From Corella eumyota (Eukaryota > Chordata > Ascidiacea > Phlebobranchia > Corellidae): DNA of 64,000 bases. A model generated the notes under the pieces. It ran no database searches and was not told where the DNA came from. It worked only from the letters and a program-made list of their open reading frames with translations. Position 1 is the stretch's first letter. The number at the start of each line of letters is the position of its first letter. Positions 26,801 through 41,800 of the stretch are shown here, piece after piece. The stretch is taken from NCBI GenBank assembly GCA_963082875.1, contig OY720099.1:6138001-6202000 (forward strand), written 5' to 3'. A program made the position numbers and the translations under genes.

Positions 26801-29800
26801 GTAAAAACTTATAATTTATAAAGGCTAAGTTTCCTTAAATGAATAACTTTTTTTTAAGTTAAACAGTGTAACTTACTTCTTCTAAAACAGGATCGCCTGC
26901 TTTTAAAAATACATCAGACAAGGAGTCATGAAAGTTGAAGGCATTTATGTCTTTGGAACTATTGGCAGCAACAAGTAATAACACAACATAAAGAAGGTAA
27001 GATGCAATATCGTAAATAGCCTCAATCATAAGTCTGTGTTGTTCTCGAGCAATCCTCACTCGTTCTAATTCATATTTACTTGGCAAAACGTTTTCTTTGC
27101 TCATTTGTTCTGTTTAAGTTATTGTTTAAGTAAGAAGCCAAAATAACAAGGGCAATACATTTTATTTAGAGGTTAAATTATTAAAAAAAAATTTAAGAAA
27201 GTCCAACTTCGCCTACCACAAGGTTAAAATTATTTTATAGACTTTCTTAACAACGTATTATTTTTTTAAAATATATTTCTTGTTTAATTAAATGAATAGT
27301 TTAATCTTACCAAAGTCATCTTCCAGTGGAGTTTGCATTAACCACTCTTCTTCATTCTTCTGAAATTCCTTGAGATCTTCTTGTCTTCCATGAGCATCTT
27401 CTTCATCCTGGTCCAACATCTCAGATGCTTTGTGAGCAAAACATTTGTTTACAACAAAGGAGACAACAATAGAAACTAAAACAACCTGAAAATTTTCTTG
27501 TTTACATTTTTTGACCGAATGTTAATTTAATTACCAGGACATCAGGCAATTCGAAGGCCTACACTTGTATTGCCTGATGTGCTATGTCAATAACTTTGTT
27601 ATTTTGTTAAAAATATAATTACGCCAAATAATTCACAAAATACAAGTTTAATGTTGCAACATTCTGCAGATAAATATCTAATGAATATATAATCTATTCA
27701 TTTTTATTATGTTGGTTAACTGCACAGATTGTTAAAATTAAGTTTATTTAGTTAAAGTTAAGTTTAGTTAGAAATTAAAAAGAGCTATTTTACAATTTTG
27801 ACAAATTTTTGGCTGTATTAAAACACATTAAATATGTACTCGGTTTTAGTATGAATCTAACCTTAGCAGGTTGAATAATAAAAACAGATTGAACAAATGA
27901 AAACAAGATTGTAAGCAACCAATCATTTGCCTTTTCTGCCCCCCATTCCACACTATACAGAAAAACAAATGTAAAACTGATTCCACAAACTAGAAAAACT
28001 AGAGACCAGGTCACATACACCATCCAGTGTGGTAACATTAATCTAAAAAAAAGGTTAACTTAGAGTTACATAAATATTACAAAGATCAATAAAGGAGGGC
28101 AATAAAAACAATTTTTTTTTTGGTAATGATAAAAACATACAGCATAGTGTAGTGGTGAAAAAACACAATTGTGGGTTTAATTCGCACTGCTCTCATGCTG
28201 TAGTGTTCTTGAGAAAGGGGCTATAAACAATTTAAACTCCTGCTAAGCCAATACTTAATCAGCAGTTTAATTATCAAGCATAATCTATAATATCCCAAAC
28301 TGCCAAAGGCAACTCGAGACTGGGTCGAAGTAACTGATGTTACTCTATGTTTGACATTCCCACATTGAAGATAAAGATATATATATATAAAAAAACATAC
28401 AGCTTAAATGCATAAGGTTCCAAGTTCAACAACTACTGCTTTTATGCCAAAAAATCCAAAAGTTAGATGGTAATGGCCATTTTTAAACAATTAATATGAA
28501 AACAGGTGAACAAACTTAGATTCTGTTTTTTTCTTTTCCTCCAAATTGACATTGCTTGCAGTTTGAATTTTTGAATTGAGTGATTCGCTTACAGAACTAA
28601 AATTTTCAACTTCCTTTGTTTTCTTCGGCAATATGCGACGAAACATCTAAAAGTATTTTTTTTTAAATGTCGTCATATGAAAAAATTTAAAAAGTAAAAC
28701 ATATTATCCAAAAACAGAGCATTGTTTTTGAAGACTACTGTATAGGTATAGACAAAACTATTATAAAAAATATTTTTTAAACTAACAAATTAATTACCTC
28801 AACTAATAAAATATTAATTGGAATAACAATTAAAGAAGCTTCAATGCTTATAATAAGTTGTTGGACAGTGAACGAAATTGGACCTAAATTCATTTTAAGC
28901 ACGTTAACATTTAAATAAGGTTTGTTACAACATGTTTTTTGTTTTTTTTTATTAAAAAAATCATTATACCAGAAATGCTGCATACAAATTTTTATTTTAA
29001 ACAAAAATATAAATTAAAAAAAAATAAAAAACACCAATTTCAAGCCTTCCATCTTTGCCCTGATCTTCCTCATCTTTACCAAAAAACATCGCACTACTTA
29101 ACATTGTAGAAAACAATATAGCAAGTGCACATGACAACCTTTGAACCCTTGTAAAGTTGCTTTTAGTGGGACGAGAAAATACTATAATTAGAAAACACAC
29201 AATTGGTAATTCACATTATTTTTACACTTTTCTTAACATTACCAGCATGCATTTACTTAGTTTAAGTTGAACAATTAGGATAAATATGTAAATGGGTTTA
29301 CTTAAAGGGAAACTAATAAAAATGTACATACACGAAAACCAAAGGTGCCCGTTGCTAAACTCTTTCTTTGTTGAAGAAGTGAATAAATGACGAAAACTTT
29401 TAATTTGATTGTCATCAGCAACTGGCAATAACCTTTCAATTTGTCCATCTGATTGGTCAACCGCTAGCCAATCATCGCAAAAGAAAAATGACCTTAAGTA
29501 AAAAAAGCCAAATAATGTCTTATCATATTTAAAAGTCAAAAATGTTTAATACAGAAAAACCATTGTTACACCAGCCCAAAGTAACAAAAGTAATATTTGA
29601 ATATAACAAAATGTATTTATGTTGAAAAAGCCTAAAAAATACAAACAATGCATTTTCACCTTTGTTTGGATTGTAAATCCACTACAGTAATATGCTGAAG
29701 ATACCAGGAACAAAGATTTTCTTTGCCAGTGTTATCGTGCCAGATTTTAAGATCAGTTAACTTGCCAAGTGCTTGATCACACGTGAGAAGAAATTTGCGA

Positions 29801-32800
29801 ACACTGCCTCGTTTGAATCTCTTAAAATAATGTTGAAAATAATTTTTGGTGTTGTAAAATTTTTTGCTTACAATCTGCTTGAACAAACTTTATCACATCT
29901 GAATTTTATTTCAAAATTTTACAATCATGTTCTAGAAAATTTAAAAAATGTTTTAAAAGAACCTTGATATAAATAAACTTTTGATTGTATTCTTAAAACT
30001 CACATTTTCCTTGGCATTTGTTTTCAGCATTCTTAGTCCGGTTCTTTCATTTTCTCCAAAAAGAACAAAATAGATTGTACTTGTAGTTTCGGCATTTCTG
30101 TGGCCACCCGTAGTCACAATAACTTGGTAGAAATACTCATCAGACAATTTGTTGTCAACCAGAAGACCAACAGCCCACTATAATTAAACATCAATCGTAT
30201 TTTTTAAAATATTTCAAATGGGACATTTAAGTGCTAGTGGTATATGAACAATATTTTGATGCAAAAATTGTTTCATATTTATTTTTCCTTGTTGTCAAAG
30301 AAGGTCTTTTTTTTAGAATAAGCATAGAGAACGTGTGTCACCCTAGTGCCACTCTGACAGTGATGCAGTGGAGTCAAATCAGGGCAAATTTTCAGTTAAT
30401 ATCTTAATGGTATACCCATAGTTACCATTTCTGTATAGTTAAACTCAAAAATATTTTTGTAACTTTTCGTAAATTATTTAAACAATTAATTAGAGAAGAA
30501 TAAAATTACTGAAAACAAACAACTTGCAAAATTTATCACTGAGTCATGTTAGTATTAAAAGATGATAAACAAATTAAGAGCATTTTACCTTTGTAACATC
30601 TTTTTTATCTTGCCTTCTACAGAAGAAAACTCCAATAACATACAGTACAAACATGCCAATCAACGTTAGTAGTACAGCAAGATTATCTTTTAGGTTCTAA
30701 ATAGCATAAATGCATTATAAATGGATACAGATAGAAATTATAGACACACAAAAAAATTTTTTTATAGCAAAAAATTATACTGTACAAAAAATTATTTTGA
30801 AATAACTAAAAAACGCTTACAGCTAGTTTTTCAGCAATGGCTGAAAAATCAATTGGATTTGGAGCCACTAAAAAATCAGCTCCAAAAGAAGTTAAGTGAT
30901 TGCACATACAAACTACAATTTTTTCTGTTGTTTCATCACTTACTATACACCCTGAAATAATTAAAGTTAAAATAACTTTTTGTTTATAAATTAAGAATAC
31001 ACCCCTTTCTAGGCTATGTCAAAAAAAAACAACTAAATTATAAAGCATTTAATAGTTGATTTAGTCAATATACAATTCTGTCATTAAATGGGTAAAAAAT
31101 TGCCCTAAAACTAAGTTGCAACAAATTATTTTAACCAAAACTAAGCATGTAAAATTAAAAAAATATATATTTTAAAGTTGTTTTCATATCAACTTAATGG
31201 CCTAAAAATTTTTTTTCAATTTAATTTTTATGTTATTTAAAAAAATATTAGTTTTATTCAAAAGTTTTATTCAAATATCTCTTTCTTAAAATTAATAATA
31301 AATTTAGAGTAATGAACAAAACAATTACCTGTTGTTTCCCATTTATTTGTTGTTTCATTCCAAAATTGACAAGAAGTTACAAAGTTAAAAAGTGTGTAAT
31401 TAGAAAGCGTTCTATTCTCATCACTTGTTATATTTCCTATTTCATCTAAATACATGTTTTTTATTAAGCATTTTCAACAGGTAATCCTCTAAAGCATTGC
31501 TAACTACTATTAACAAAGGTAAAATATTGACTTTCCTATTAGTCTACATTTAAACAATTACTAATACTTATGATATTGTACAACTGCTGCTAGGTGTAGT
31601 GATCAGAACACTTCCTACACTACATTAGGACCTGGGTTCGATTCCCAGTGATCTTATGATGTAACAGTCTTGAGTCAGGCGCTATAAACGGTATAGACTC
31701 ATGTTAAGCCAGCACTTAATCAGCAGCATAAATATCAAGCAAATATAATCAATAAGATCCCAAACTGCCACAGGCAATTAAAGACTGGGTCAGAGTAACT
31801 GTTGTTACTCTGAAATCTTTACCAATTTGTAATATGCCAAAAACATATCTTCCCAGTTCTAATCGACTTCCTTCCAATCTCAATCGAAACCAATTTTCAG
31901 GATTGTTTTCATAATTGGGAAGTTCTTCCACAAATGTGTAATTATCAACAGACGGAAACTGTTTTAAACTAAACAAAAAAGTAAAGGGTGTTTAAAAATA
32001 TTATTTAGAATTAATAAGATTTTAAAATACAAATTACCAAACAAAGATTTTATATTTTAAAATGATAAATAAAGGGTTAAATTTAAACTAAAAATTTACA
32101 TTAGCTTAAGCACTGATTTTAACATAACTTTCAACATATTTCAAAATAATTAAAAAAAATGCCTAGTAGTATGCAGAAAGTATATTCTAATCCGGATGTT
32201 ATCATCCATAGGTTGAATTTTTAAAAATAGAATGTCTTCATGTTTTCGAACATTGAGCTCATGATATGACATTTTATCAACACCAGAGGGAGTGAAAGAA
32301 AATGATTCGGCATTAATTTCATTAAATGATGAATCAACGGGAATTTCAAGGCGAAATGTGCTAAAAAAATCTGTAACTTTACCATCAAGGATTTATATAA
32401 CTTATCGCAGAAAAACAACAATGAAAAAATTTTTTTTTTTTTTGATAAATAACTTCTACAAATACAGCAATAAAAACAAAAAGAAAAATTATAAATTATA
32501 TTTTTTACCTATTAGAAGATTGACTGAATGGTTTAGTTCCATTAGGAAAAGAGAATGTCAGACTGACAACAGACGACCTTACACTGTCGGCACTTTCATC
32601 CCAAATATAAGGATTTTCAGCTAATGTAAGTAACTAAAATAATAAAATTAGGCCACTTAATTTTTAAATAAATTGTAAATGTTTACATCTTACGTTAATA
32701 TTCATGCAGTTTAGGTTTTAATTACAAAATATTTTCAAAAATTAAATAAATAAAAGTGTGATACTATTACAAAAAAATAATTTTTTTGTTTTATACATAA

Positions 32801-35800
32801 TGCATTGAAGTACCTCGAAAAATACTTTTATTTTAAATTAAAAAATATTTATAACTTTTTCACCTCACTCTCAATAGTTTCATCAGAATTTGTTGAATTA
32901 TCGCAACCTGGCAGATTTACATTGCTTCCACCCAACAAGCTTCTTAGACTGTTTGTGGTTCCATTTCCTACACAATAATGTTAATAAAAATGATAATTTT
33001 TAATGAACATATTTTTAAACAGTTGTTTATTTGCCAATTTGTTTTAGGATGGATGCAAAAAAAATATTAAAAACTATAAATTGCTAAATTTTGCAAAAAA
33101 ACAGGATCTTAATAAATTACCCTTTTTTAATACTAGATTTTTTTTTTAATATTATCATTTTTAAAAAACAAATTTTAAATCGTATTTGTATAAAGCTTAC
33201 TTACCTCTAGCTTCAGGTTTGGTAGTGTTAATTCTGTTACAAAAATCAGTCATTGAATTTTTTTCACTTTCCATGCTTAATCCATTGGTTTTTATCATCA
33301 CAGAAGGTTCGTCTGGTTGTTTACGTTTTAACATTGATTTGGACAATGATGTTACAGAATTTAGGGCGTCATTACCCACACTCATTGCCTGCAAGCATTT
33401 TATTAAAACAATACCCTTTCAATAAAACAGTTTTTAAATTTACAGCTGGTTAAAAAGAATTATTATTTTTTTTATGCATTTATATTTATCCTTTATGTAA
33501 GAAAGACGAATGTGTGACCTAAACATAGAGTAACATCAGTTACTCCGAACCAGTCTTGAGTTGCCTTTTAGCATTTTAGGATATAATAGAAATTATAATT
33601 GCCCAGTAATTTTGCTGCTGATCATGTGCCGGCTCAGCAGAAGTTTATACCATTTATAGCGCCTTACTTAAGGGCGCTACAGCAAAGCAGTTGGGATTAA
33701 ACCCACAACTTCATGGTGGTGTAGCAAGTGTTCTTATCACTACACCATGCTGCCGGTTTAATTACTTTGTTTATGTATATCGATTTTTCTCCCAAATTGT
33801 TTATCAAGTCGGTTTAATTTTTTTTTTAAATATGCATAATTGTGGCACAAAATGTAATGGTATATCTAGGACCTTACAACCAACAGAAAATTTAAAACAT
33901 CTTACAAGTTGTTGATTTTTTCGAAAAAATTCTTCCCTTTTCTGTTGTTGCCTATTTCTTCTTTCAACTCTCTCTTCTGGTGATAAAAACTCTTCTTCAT
34001 AATCAAGGGCCATTGTTGAGGATTGCTCAACATAAATAGGAGGTGAGAACAATGGAACAGCAACAACATTTGTAGAAGCCATTTCTCCATTTCTAACAAC
34101 CTAGTACAAAAATATTTTCGATTTAGCTTGACCATTGCTTACAATGTTTAAAAAAATACATTCTTTTTAAAACTGTTTTTTTTTAATATATGAAACAATC
34201 AATTTCATATAAACGTATACAACTTTACCCATTTATGTGAAATAGCTATTACTGTTTAAGTTTAAAACCTGGCTTCGTGCAGCTTTAACAACATTATCTA
34301 TTCCAACTGCAACAACGGAAGCAGTTTCGAGTACATCTTCTGAAGACCGAGTTTCAGACAACCTGAAAAAAAATAGTATTTTTTAAGAATAAATTTCAAC
34401 ACACAATCACTGATGTGTACATATGAAATAAGTAGTCAAATATTATGATAAATAATTTAAAAACACCTTGACAACAGCTCAGTTCGCTGAGATAAAGCAT
34501 TAACAGCGGTCAACTGTGAAGTTTCATCAACTTCTGCTGACACCTGAGTTAAACTTCCAATTACACTGCACGATTGTTGTATACCTGATAATATAAGCAT
34601 TCTTTGAATATTAACCTTTGAACTTTTTTTGTATATATCTTTATCCTTGATGTGAAAAAGTCGAATGCGCAACCTTAACATAGAGAAACAACTGGTAACC
34701 CGAATCAGTCTCAAGTTGCCTTTGAAAGTTTGGAATATTATAGAAGATATTTGCCCAATAATTCTGCTGTTTGCTCAGCAGAAGTTTATACCGTTTATAG
34801 CGCCCTACTTAAAGGTGCTACAGATTAAAATCACTGGAAATCAAACCCAGTACCTCATGTAGTGTAGAAAGTGTTCTGGCCACTACACCACGCTGCCAAA
34901 TTTGTTGAAGAATATTTGTTTTTTAATTTTTTTTGGCAAATTTATTTACAACTCATATATAAACAGTGCCATTTATAACTTCCTTCTCATATATATTTAA
35001 AACTTTCTATCTGCATTGGTATAAAACTAAATACATTAAACACATGTAATATTTACCATCTAAATCACTGTCACTGTTTATTTTATCCACCACTGTAGTG
35101 AGCAGCTGACTTCTTATCTTCATTTTAACTTCACTGCTTATCAAAGATTGTGACTCATTTGACTAAAAAGAAAAAAACTGCATTTTAAAATATGACTTGT
35201 TGCAAAAATTTTAAAATATGACCTTTTGCAAAAAAAAAAACTTTAATAAAGGAAGGTTTTTACTGACAAAATATTACAAAAAAAACTAAGATAAAAAACG
35301 TTACTATTACCACTTGATTGAGAACTCCAGACACTGTTGCAGAAAACTGTGCAATATTTTGAGACCCTGAAGTTGATATTTCAGATAACGTCAGGTTATT
35401 CAACATCTCTGGCTCCACAACCTTGATGTTTTTAGTGTTAATTAATATTTTACTAGTAGTGTGTCTTAATTACATGATATACCTTTTGAAATTAATAATA
35501 TTGGCTAGTTATTGATAATAAAACAATAATATCAAAAGCCGACAATGGAAACTATAAAGACCAAGTTTGGATAACAAATGGAACCTAATATTAAAGCTGC
35601 AAAGTCACATAAAAAAAAATAAACATAAAAAATTTACAAATTTTACTCCGAAATATTCTAAATAAACTTTAAACTAAAAATACCTCTTTTGTTTCATAAA
35701 CAGTTATATTTAGATCTTTGATTGCCCATTCCCCATATTCATCCAAAATTCTAACTTGTAGCCAGACGCTAATTTAAATAAAATATTTAAAAACAATGTT

Positions 35801-38800
35801 TAAAGTAATTAATGATTGTCTATTTAATATTAAAACAAATAAACACCTTTTTAATAAAATATGAAAGGATCAACCGAATAATGCCTAAAAGTTCAAAAAA
35901 AGCTAACTTATCGAAAAAGTAACATTTCTGTTATTCTAAGTTATATTGTTAATATATTACATACAATGGCAGATGTTTAAAACAAACAAAATAGTTAATT
36001 TACAAAGCAAGTAACTAACGACAGAAAGTTTTGCCTACCCAAAATTATATTCTTCCAACCCTGGTGGTAGATATCGTCCAGGCATTACAGCATTACTTCC
36101 ATAAGAAAATAATAAGTACCGAGTGTTTGGAATTGTTGTGTAAAGAACCTTATCAATAAAAACATAATATCATTTTACTGGCATAAAATTTATTTACATA
36201 GAGCAATTTGAATTGCTTAAATTACAAAAAAATACAATGGCTGGTCTTTAAACAAGTATTAAAATACTTGTAACAGTTCAAATTGTTTAACGTTGTTGAA
36301 TTCGTAACTTTGACGATACACTTAACTTGAAGTATTACTTATTATAAATATAATTGCATCTTAGATGATTATATGCTTTAAAGTATTTCACTTAAAAATA
36401 TTTTTGTCACAAAAATTTACTTGATATCCCAAAGTGTAGTCACTTGGAGAAATCTCAACACTTCTGTCTACATTAACACCTTCATCTTTCCAGTCCAAGC
36501 ATGCAATTGTAAATCTTGTGGTTACTGCAATACCTTCAATAAAAAATTTTACTTTATGTAACTTACAGGAATTAAGATTTATTGTACAAGCATAAACTGA
36601 TAAATAAATGAAGTTTGTGGTTCACCTGTTTTAGGCTGAACATCACATGATCCTCCATAGGGAGGTAAATTAGTCTTAATTTCCACTTCTGTCAAGCCCA
36701 CATTTAAACCAGGAACCATTCCCTCAACTCTAACATGATATTTAAAGCCAGGTTTAAGAGCATAAGGTTGTATTACAACCGATGGCCTATTAGTGCCTGT
36801 AAGTATTTTAACATTTTTACAATTTTGTTTAATAATTTTATATTTAAAAAACTAAATTACAATCTCACAAAGCCAGTAAAGTGATATACAAGATTGAACA
36901 TTTTTTTAGCATTTCAGGTTTTAAATTTAAATATTACTGCTTTCATGCAGAGATCTTAAAAAAGTTATATCTAAAGAAACTTAAAATTAGGTAGAGTTAA
37001 TGTAAATAAGCTAAGATCATGCTATGTGGTCCAACTTTACATATAGATAATGCAAACGCAAAAGTTTGTTGCAACCATACATTCTCTATTTACCCTATTT
37101 CACTTACCAGTTGCAGTCATGTTTGTAAAGTTATTTACAACTAAAAATTGTTCGAAGATGCTTCCATTTAAAGATCTTATGAGTTGAGATTGCAACAAAC
37201 TCCAACTATATGTTATGCTAGAAGTATTTGCACTAATAACATCACCATTTTCATTTGTTTGTTCTACTTTAAAGGCGATAACCGTTCTTGGATTAACTTT
37301 TATATTGCAGTTCAGTATGCAAGTTATTCTATAAAAAAATATTTAATAAATTTTTTAGACATCAACAATTTATTTATTTTTTTTTTTAAAAGCTAAATCA
37401 TAAGTAAAAAATATAATTAGAAATTTAAATTTAAACTCATTTTGGTAATATAAAAAAATGTTTTTTTATTACCTTAATATTGGGGGACCACCATCTGTAA
37501 TTTCAATAACTTGCAAAGCAAAAGAAAATCGTTTTGTAATAGGATCAGAAACTTTAACTCTCATTAAATACATTGAATTGTTTCCCAACAGATTTATACC
37601 AAGCTAAATAAAAAAAATTATCATAACTCACAATGTTTAATGTTTTATATCAAATTAACTTTATTGTTTTTATATTGCTTAACTTTCATATGAAAATTGT
37701 TAAACTATATTAAAACAAGAAAAAAAAATATATATATATTTTATATGTAAAAAAATTATTAAATTATTTTTACTTGCACCCTTCCACAGGTTGAACCAAC
37801 GTTTGTATTTAAAACCTCACAACTTAGATTTGTTTGGGAAGGGTAGTATCCAGATGTAACACAACTGGTATTAGAAGTAACATACTTGTAAGATAATTCA
37901 CCTAAATATATTTTTTTAAATATTTTAACAAACATTTAGTTTACGTAAATAAACAAAAAATCATGATTCATTTGAAAATAACATAAAAATATATTAAATA
38001 GATTAGTAAAATTACAACAACTAATATTTTTATATTTGAGCTATAAATAAAAAATAGAATTAAGTATTTTAAAATTACAATTTTGTGAAAGTTATTTCGT
38101 GTAACAATTACAACAATTACTAAATAAATAAATTGAAATAAAATGAAATAAAATCTTAAAAAATGTTTAAAATAATTAAAAACTTACCGATGATATCACA
38201 ATTATAAGTAATGTTTAAGCAAAAATAATCCGACTCGTTTGTTAACTTTTTTATCCAGTCAAACAAAGTAATGTTACACGAGTTTTTTCCCTCACAAATC
38301 TTAAATAGTTTTTGTTGAATTTCTTGAACAAATGTTCTATTTGAACTAAAATACCAACATACATTTATGATAATACATGATTATCAATGAAAAAAAAGTT
38401 TTAATAGCAAAGAATACAATGTTTTTATTTTTAAAAGATATAATATTTAGTTAATAAAGTTTAAACTTATATAAAAGATCCCTTATTGAATCATCTATGT
38501 TATAGATTTTAATTTACAGTATGTTTATCAAGTTCTTACTTGATAGATTGATTTGTAAAAAAAACTTCAGAAATTTTTAAACCTCTTAAGGAGTTAGAGC
38601 AAAACAAATTTGTACTTCCACAAATAATATTACTGACCAAACCTAATTTCAAAAAAAAGTTAAAACAACTTTTAATATTTATTTAAACACTTTCTAAAAA
38701 TCTAGAAGCAGCGGACAAGCCATTTTATAGAGAGCAGTAGACAAGCAATTTATATATCCATTTAGTATGCAATAACATGATTATTAACTTAATGCAATGT

Positions 38801-41800
38801 AATTAAAAAGACGTTAAAGTAATAAAAATTTATAAATTACATACCTGGAACAGGTTCAAACATAATTGCAGCTTCTTCACTATTTTCATTAAAGTCTTTA
38901 TCCACCAAAATTGGACAAGACCATATAAAAGTCAAATTTGAAATTTGATTTCCATTTGTCGAAACCATTTCCAAAGTTTCCTTGTCAGGATCAAATGATG
39001 CAACAGCAGCATTCATATTAATGACTTCATCAAATCCAACAGCTCTTCGAACTCCATATTGTATTCCTGCCACAAGAGGTGGTAAAGTAATTTGAATATA
39101 AATACAGTCTGAAGAGTTAACACCGACAACTTGAAACATTGCAACGTTGATGCAAACCAAATGAAGACCAAGCTGTAAGAAGCGTGGTTGAATCGCAATA
39201 TCTTCTGAATTTGATGTAAACTGTAACCCAGGTTGAAATTTGTAATTATAAAATGGAGACTCAAATTTTTGCAATGTAAATGGTAAAACATCGTATTTGA
39301 CCTGACTTTCTGTACCACCTGAATTTAAGTTAATCTTCTCCTTGGAAAACATAGAAAAGGAAAGCCAAGATATTTCTGTTATAGAGGTTAGTTTACAAAA
39401 CACCCTAATTAAACTGTAAATTCGGAACTCTAAAAAGCTAAAGACTTTTCTGGGTTTTGTTATACTGTTGCCTTTATTTTTTTCTAAAGAAACCAATGGA
39501 TAATCGCATAAAATCTCTGTAACTGCTAAATTAATAAATGAACTAGATTGAGATAGAATGTTGAATCCAGACACTTCCACCTAAAAAAAATTTTTATTAC
39601 AAATCTTAATCTTCGAGAAATAAAATATGAACTTTTTGGAAAAAAAACAAAAAACAAACAATATGTGTTTTTTTTTTTACAATCACCTTATTTTGTAAGA
39701 GTTTACAATTAAAATCCTTGCCAAATTCAATATCATTATAAACAAAAGCAAAGCATAAAAGGATATAGTTTATACTAACCTTAACTAAGCCAGTTTTTAC
39801 ATATTGATGTGGAATTGTTATATTTAATGACCCAATACCAGAATAAATATTCCCAAATACAGAATAAGTTAAAACATTTTTCCCTTTAAAATCCTTCACA
39901 TCTTCTTGTAACAAATGAAAGTTATCGGAATTAATTTGTTGATGAGTTAAACAATATGAAGTTGATAATCCAAATGATATTATTTTTGAACCATCGCCAA
40001 GGTTAACAATATAACAAGATGATGTACCAATCTTAAAATTTATTTTTGTCAAATTTTAAAACGTAAACATTTTTTTAACTAAAGTGCTTTTTCTTTATTT
40101 AATTTGTATACATGCAATAGTTTTTTATATGTAGAGTAAAAATCATGTTTTTTTAAATATTTAGACTAAATTATTTTAAATAAAGAATAAATTTAAGGCA
40201 AACCACTAAAGTGTAATTTAAATTTATTATAAATGATTGCAATAATTAAATAATACAATTTCCAAGCTTTAAAACACAACAAAATTTACACTCATTTTTT
40301 TAACTTATCAAAATTTGTTTTACCTGATCAAAAACAAATGAAATGTTCAAAGTTTTGTTTGCAATAGGAGGTTCTAGAGATAAAAATGAAATACTCCCCA
40401 CTTCTGCCAAAACCTCATAATTTATCTTCACATTTTCTTGACTAATTGGATTGTGCATACTAGTTTGAACTTCATAAAAACCTGTGAACCATAATCTAGT
40501 ATCACAATATTGTTACAGTTTTCTATCTAAGGTTTAAAATTGAACTGTTGAAAAAAACGTAATTTTTTTACCAGGTTTGGTATATTGAAAAAGTATTGAT
40601 GATTGCTTGTTGTAGTTATTGACATCATAATTTTGTCTAGCATCCTCCCCTATAAACTGAAGCTCTGTCTCAGTTAATTTTTCAAACACTTTCAATTTGA
40701 AATCGTCTCTAAAAATAAAAGATTTTAATATTAATTTCTATTCACATGTGTCGCAAAAAGATAACTTGATAACACAAAAAGTTAAAAAACAAACTTTTTT
40801 TACCTGATAATAGATTTACTTTCAATAATTCTATTATCTTTATAAACAACATCATGTTCATCAATCTTTAAATCTATATCCACTTTATCAAAATACCAGT
40901 CAACACTGACATTTGAGCCATGTAATAATGAACTTTTAAGTAGTATAAGTCGGTTTAGCGGAAGATATTGTATTGAATTGCTGTTTAAAAAAATGTTAAT
41001 TGGAAAAATAATATATACCATTTTTAGCAAAACTTTCACTGCTACCGTATTCTAGTAATGCCAAACTAATGACAGCATTAAATATCATGCAGTATTAATG
41101 GCCAATAACACAAAAAGAAAAAAAAAACTTTAAGTCAAGTAATGAAAGTTATAATTAGGCTGTGAATTAGGCCTCAATACATTGCAAAAAATTATAAAAA
41201 AAAATAAAACAACTAGAAAGTAACATAAATCCAAAACTTTATTTAGTTAAAAAAATTCATCTCCTTTTAAAGTTTTTTTATATAGAAAACAGGAAAAAAC
41301 CTTATAATAGCAGGTTTTCCATAAACTAGAGAATACAATTCTGATGATTGTTCAAAAACGTCTATTCCAGTTCGTTTCCTATCAATATCAATATAACTTA
41401 TATCCATTTTTAATTCTAAAACTGGTTCAAAAATTTGAACCAAATTGTTAAGAACCAATTCTTGGTTACTGACTGCATTGCGAGCAATTATAGTTGGCGT
41501 ATAAATTCCAAATGTAGAGTAAGAATGTTGAAATTCTATGTAGATTTTTTTGCCGAGTAAAACCGGAGTATTTTTGCTTAGTGTTTGATTATCACCAAAT
41601 TGCAACTCATAAGTAATATGGCTACCTGAATGTAAAAAACAGAATATTTTTACTTATTTGTATATTTCTTTTTCTCGATGTGGGAAGGTCAAATGCGCAA
41701 CCTAAACATAGAGTAACATTAGTTACTCCGACCCAGTCTCGAGTTGCCTTTAGCGGTTTGGGATATTAAATAGATTATAATTGCACTATAATTATGCTGC

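Noticed and set aside
29773-29967. Plus-strand open frames opposite exons (also 32292-32624, 33186-33453, 48112-48459, 52459-52785)
   Set aside because: They overlap well-supported minus-strand exons, show no family motif and are antisense shadows.
33691-33915. Small open frames running over SINE copies (also 51163-51414, 62168-62371)
   Set aside because: Their translated sequence is the SINE itself in a chance frame; SINEs encode no protein.
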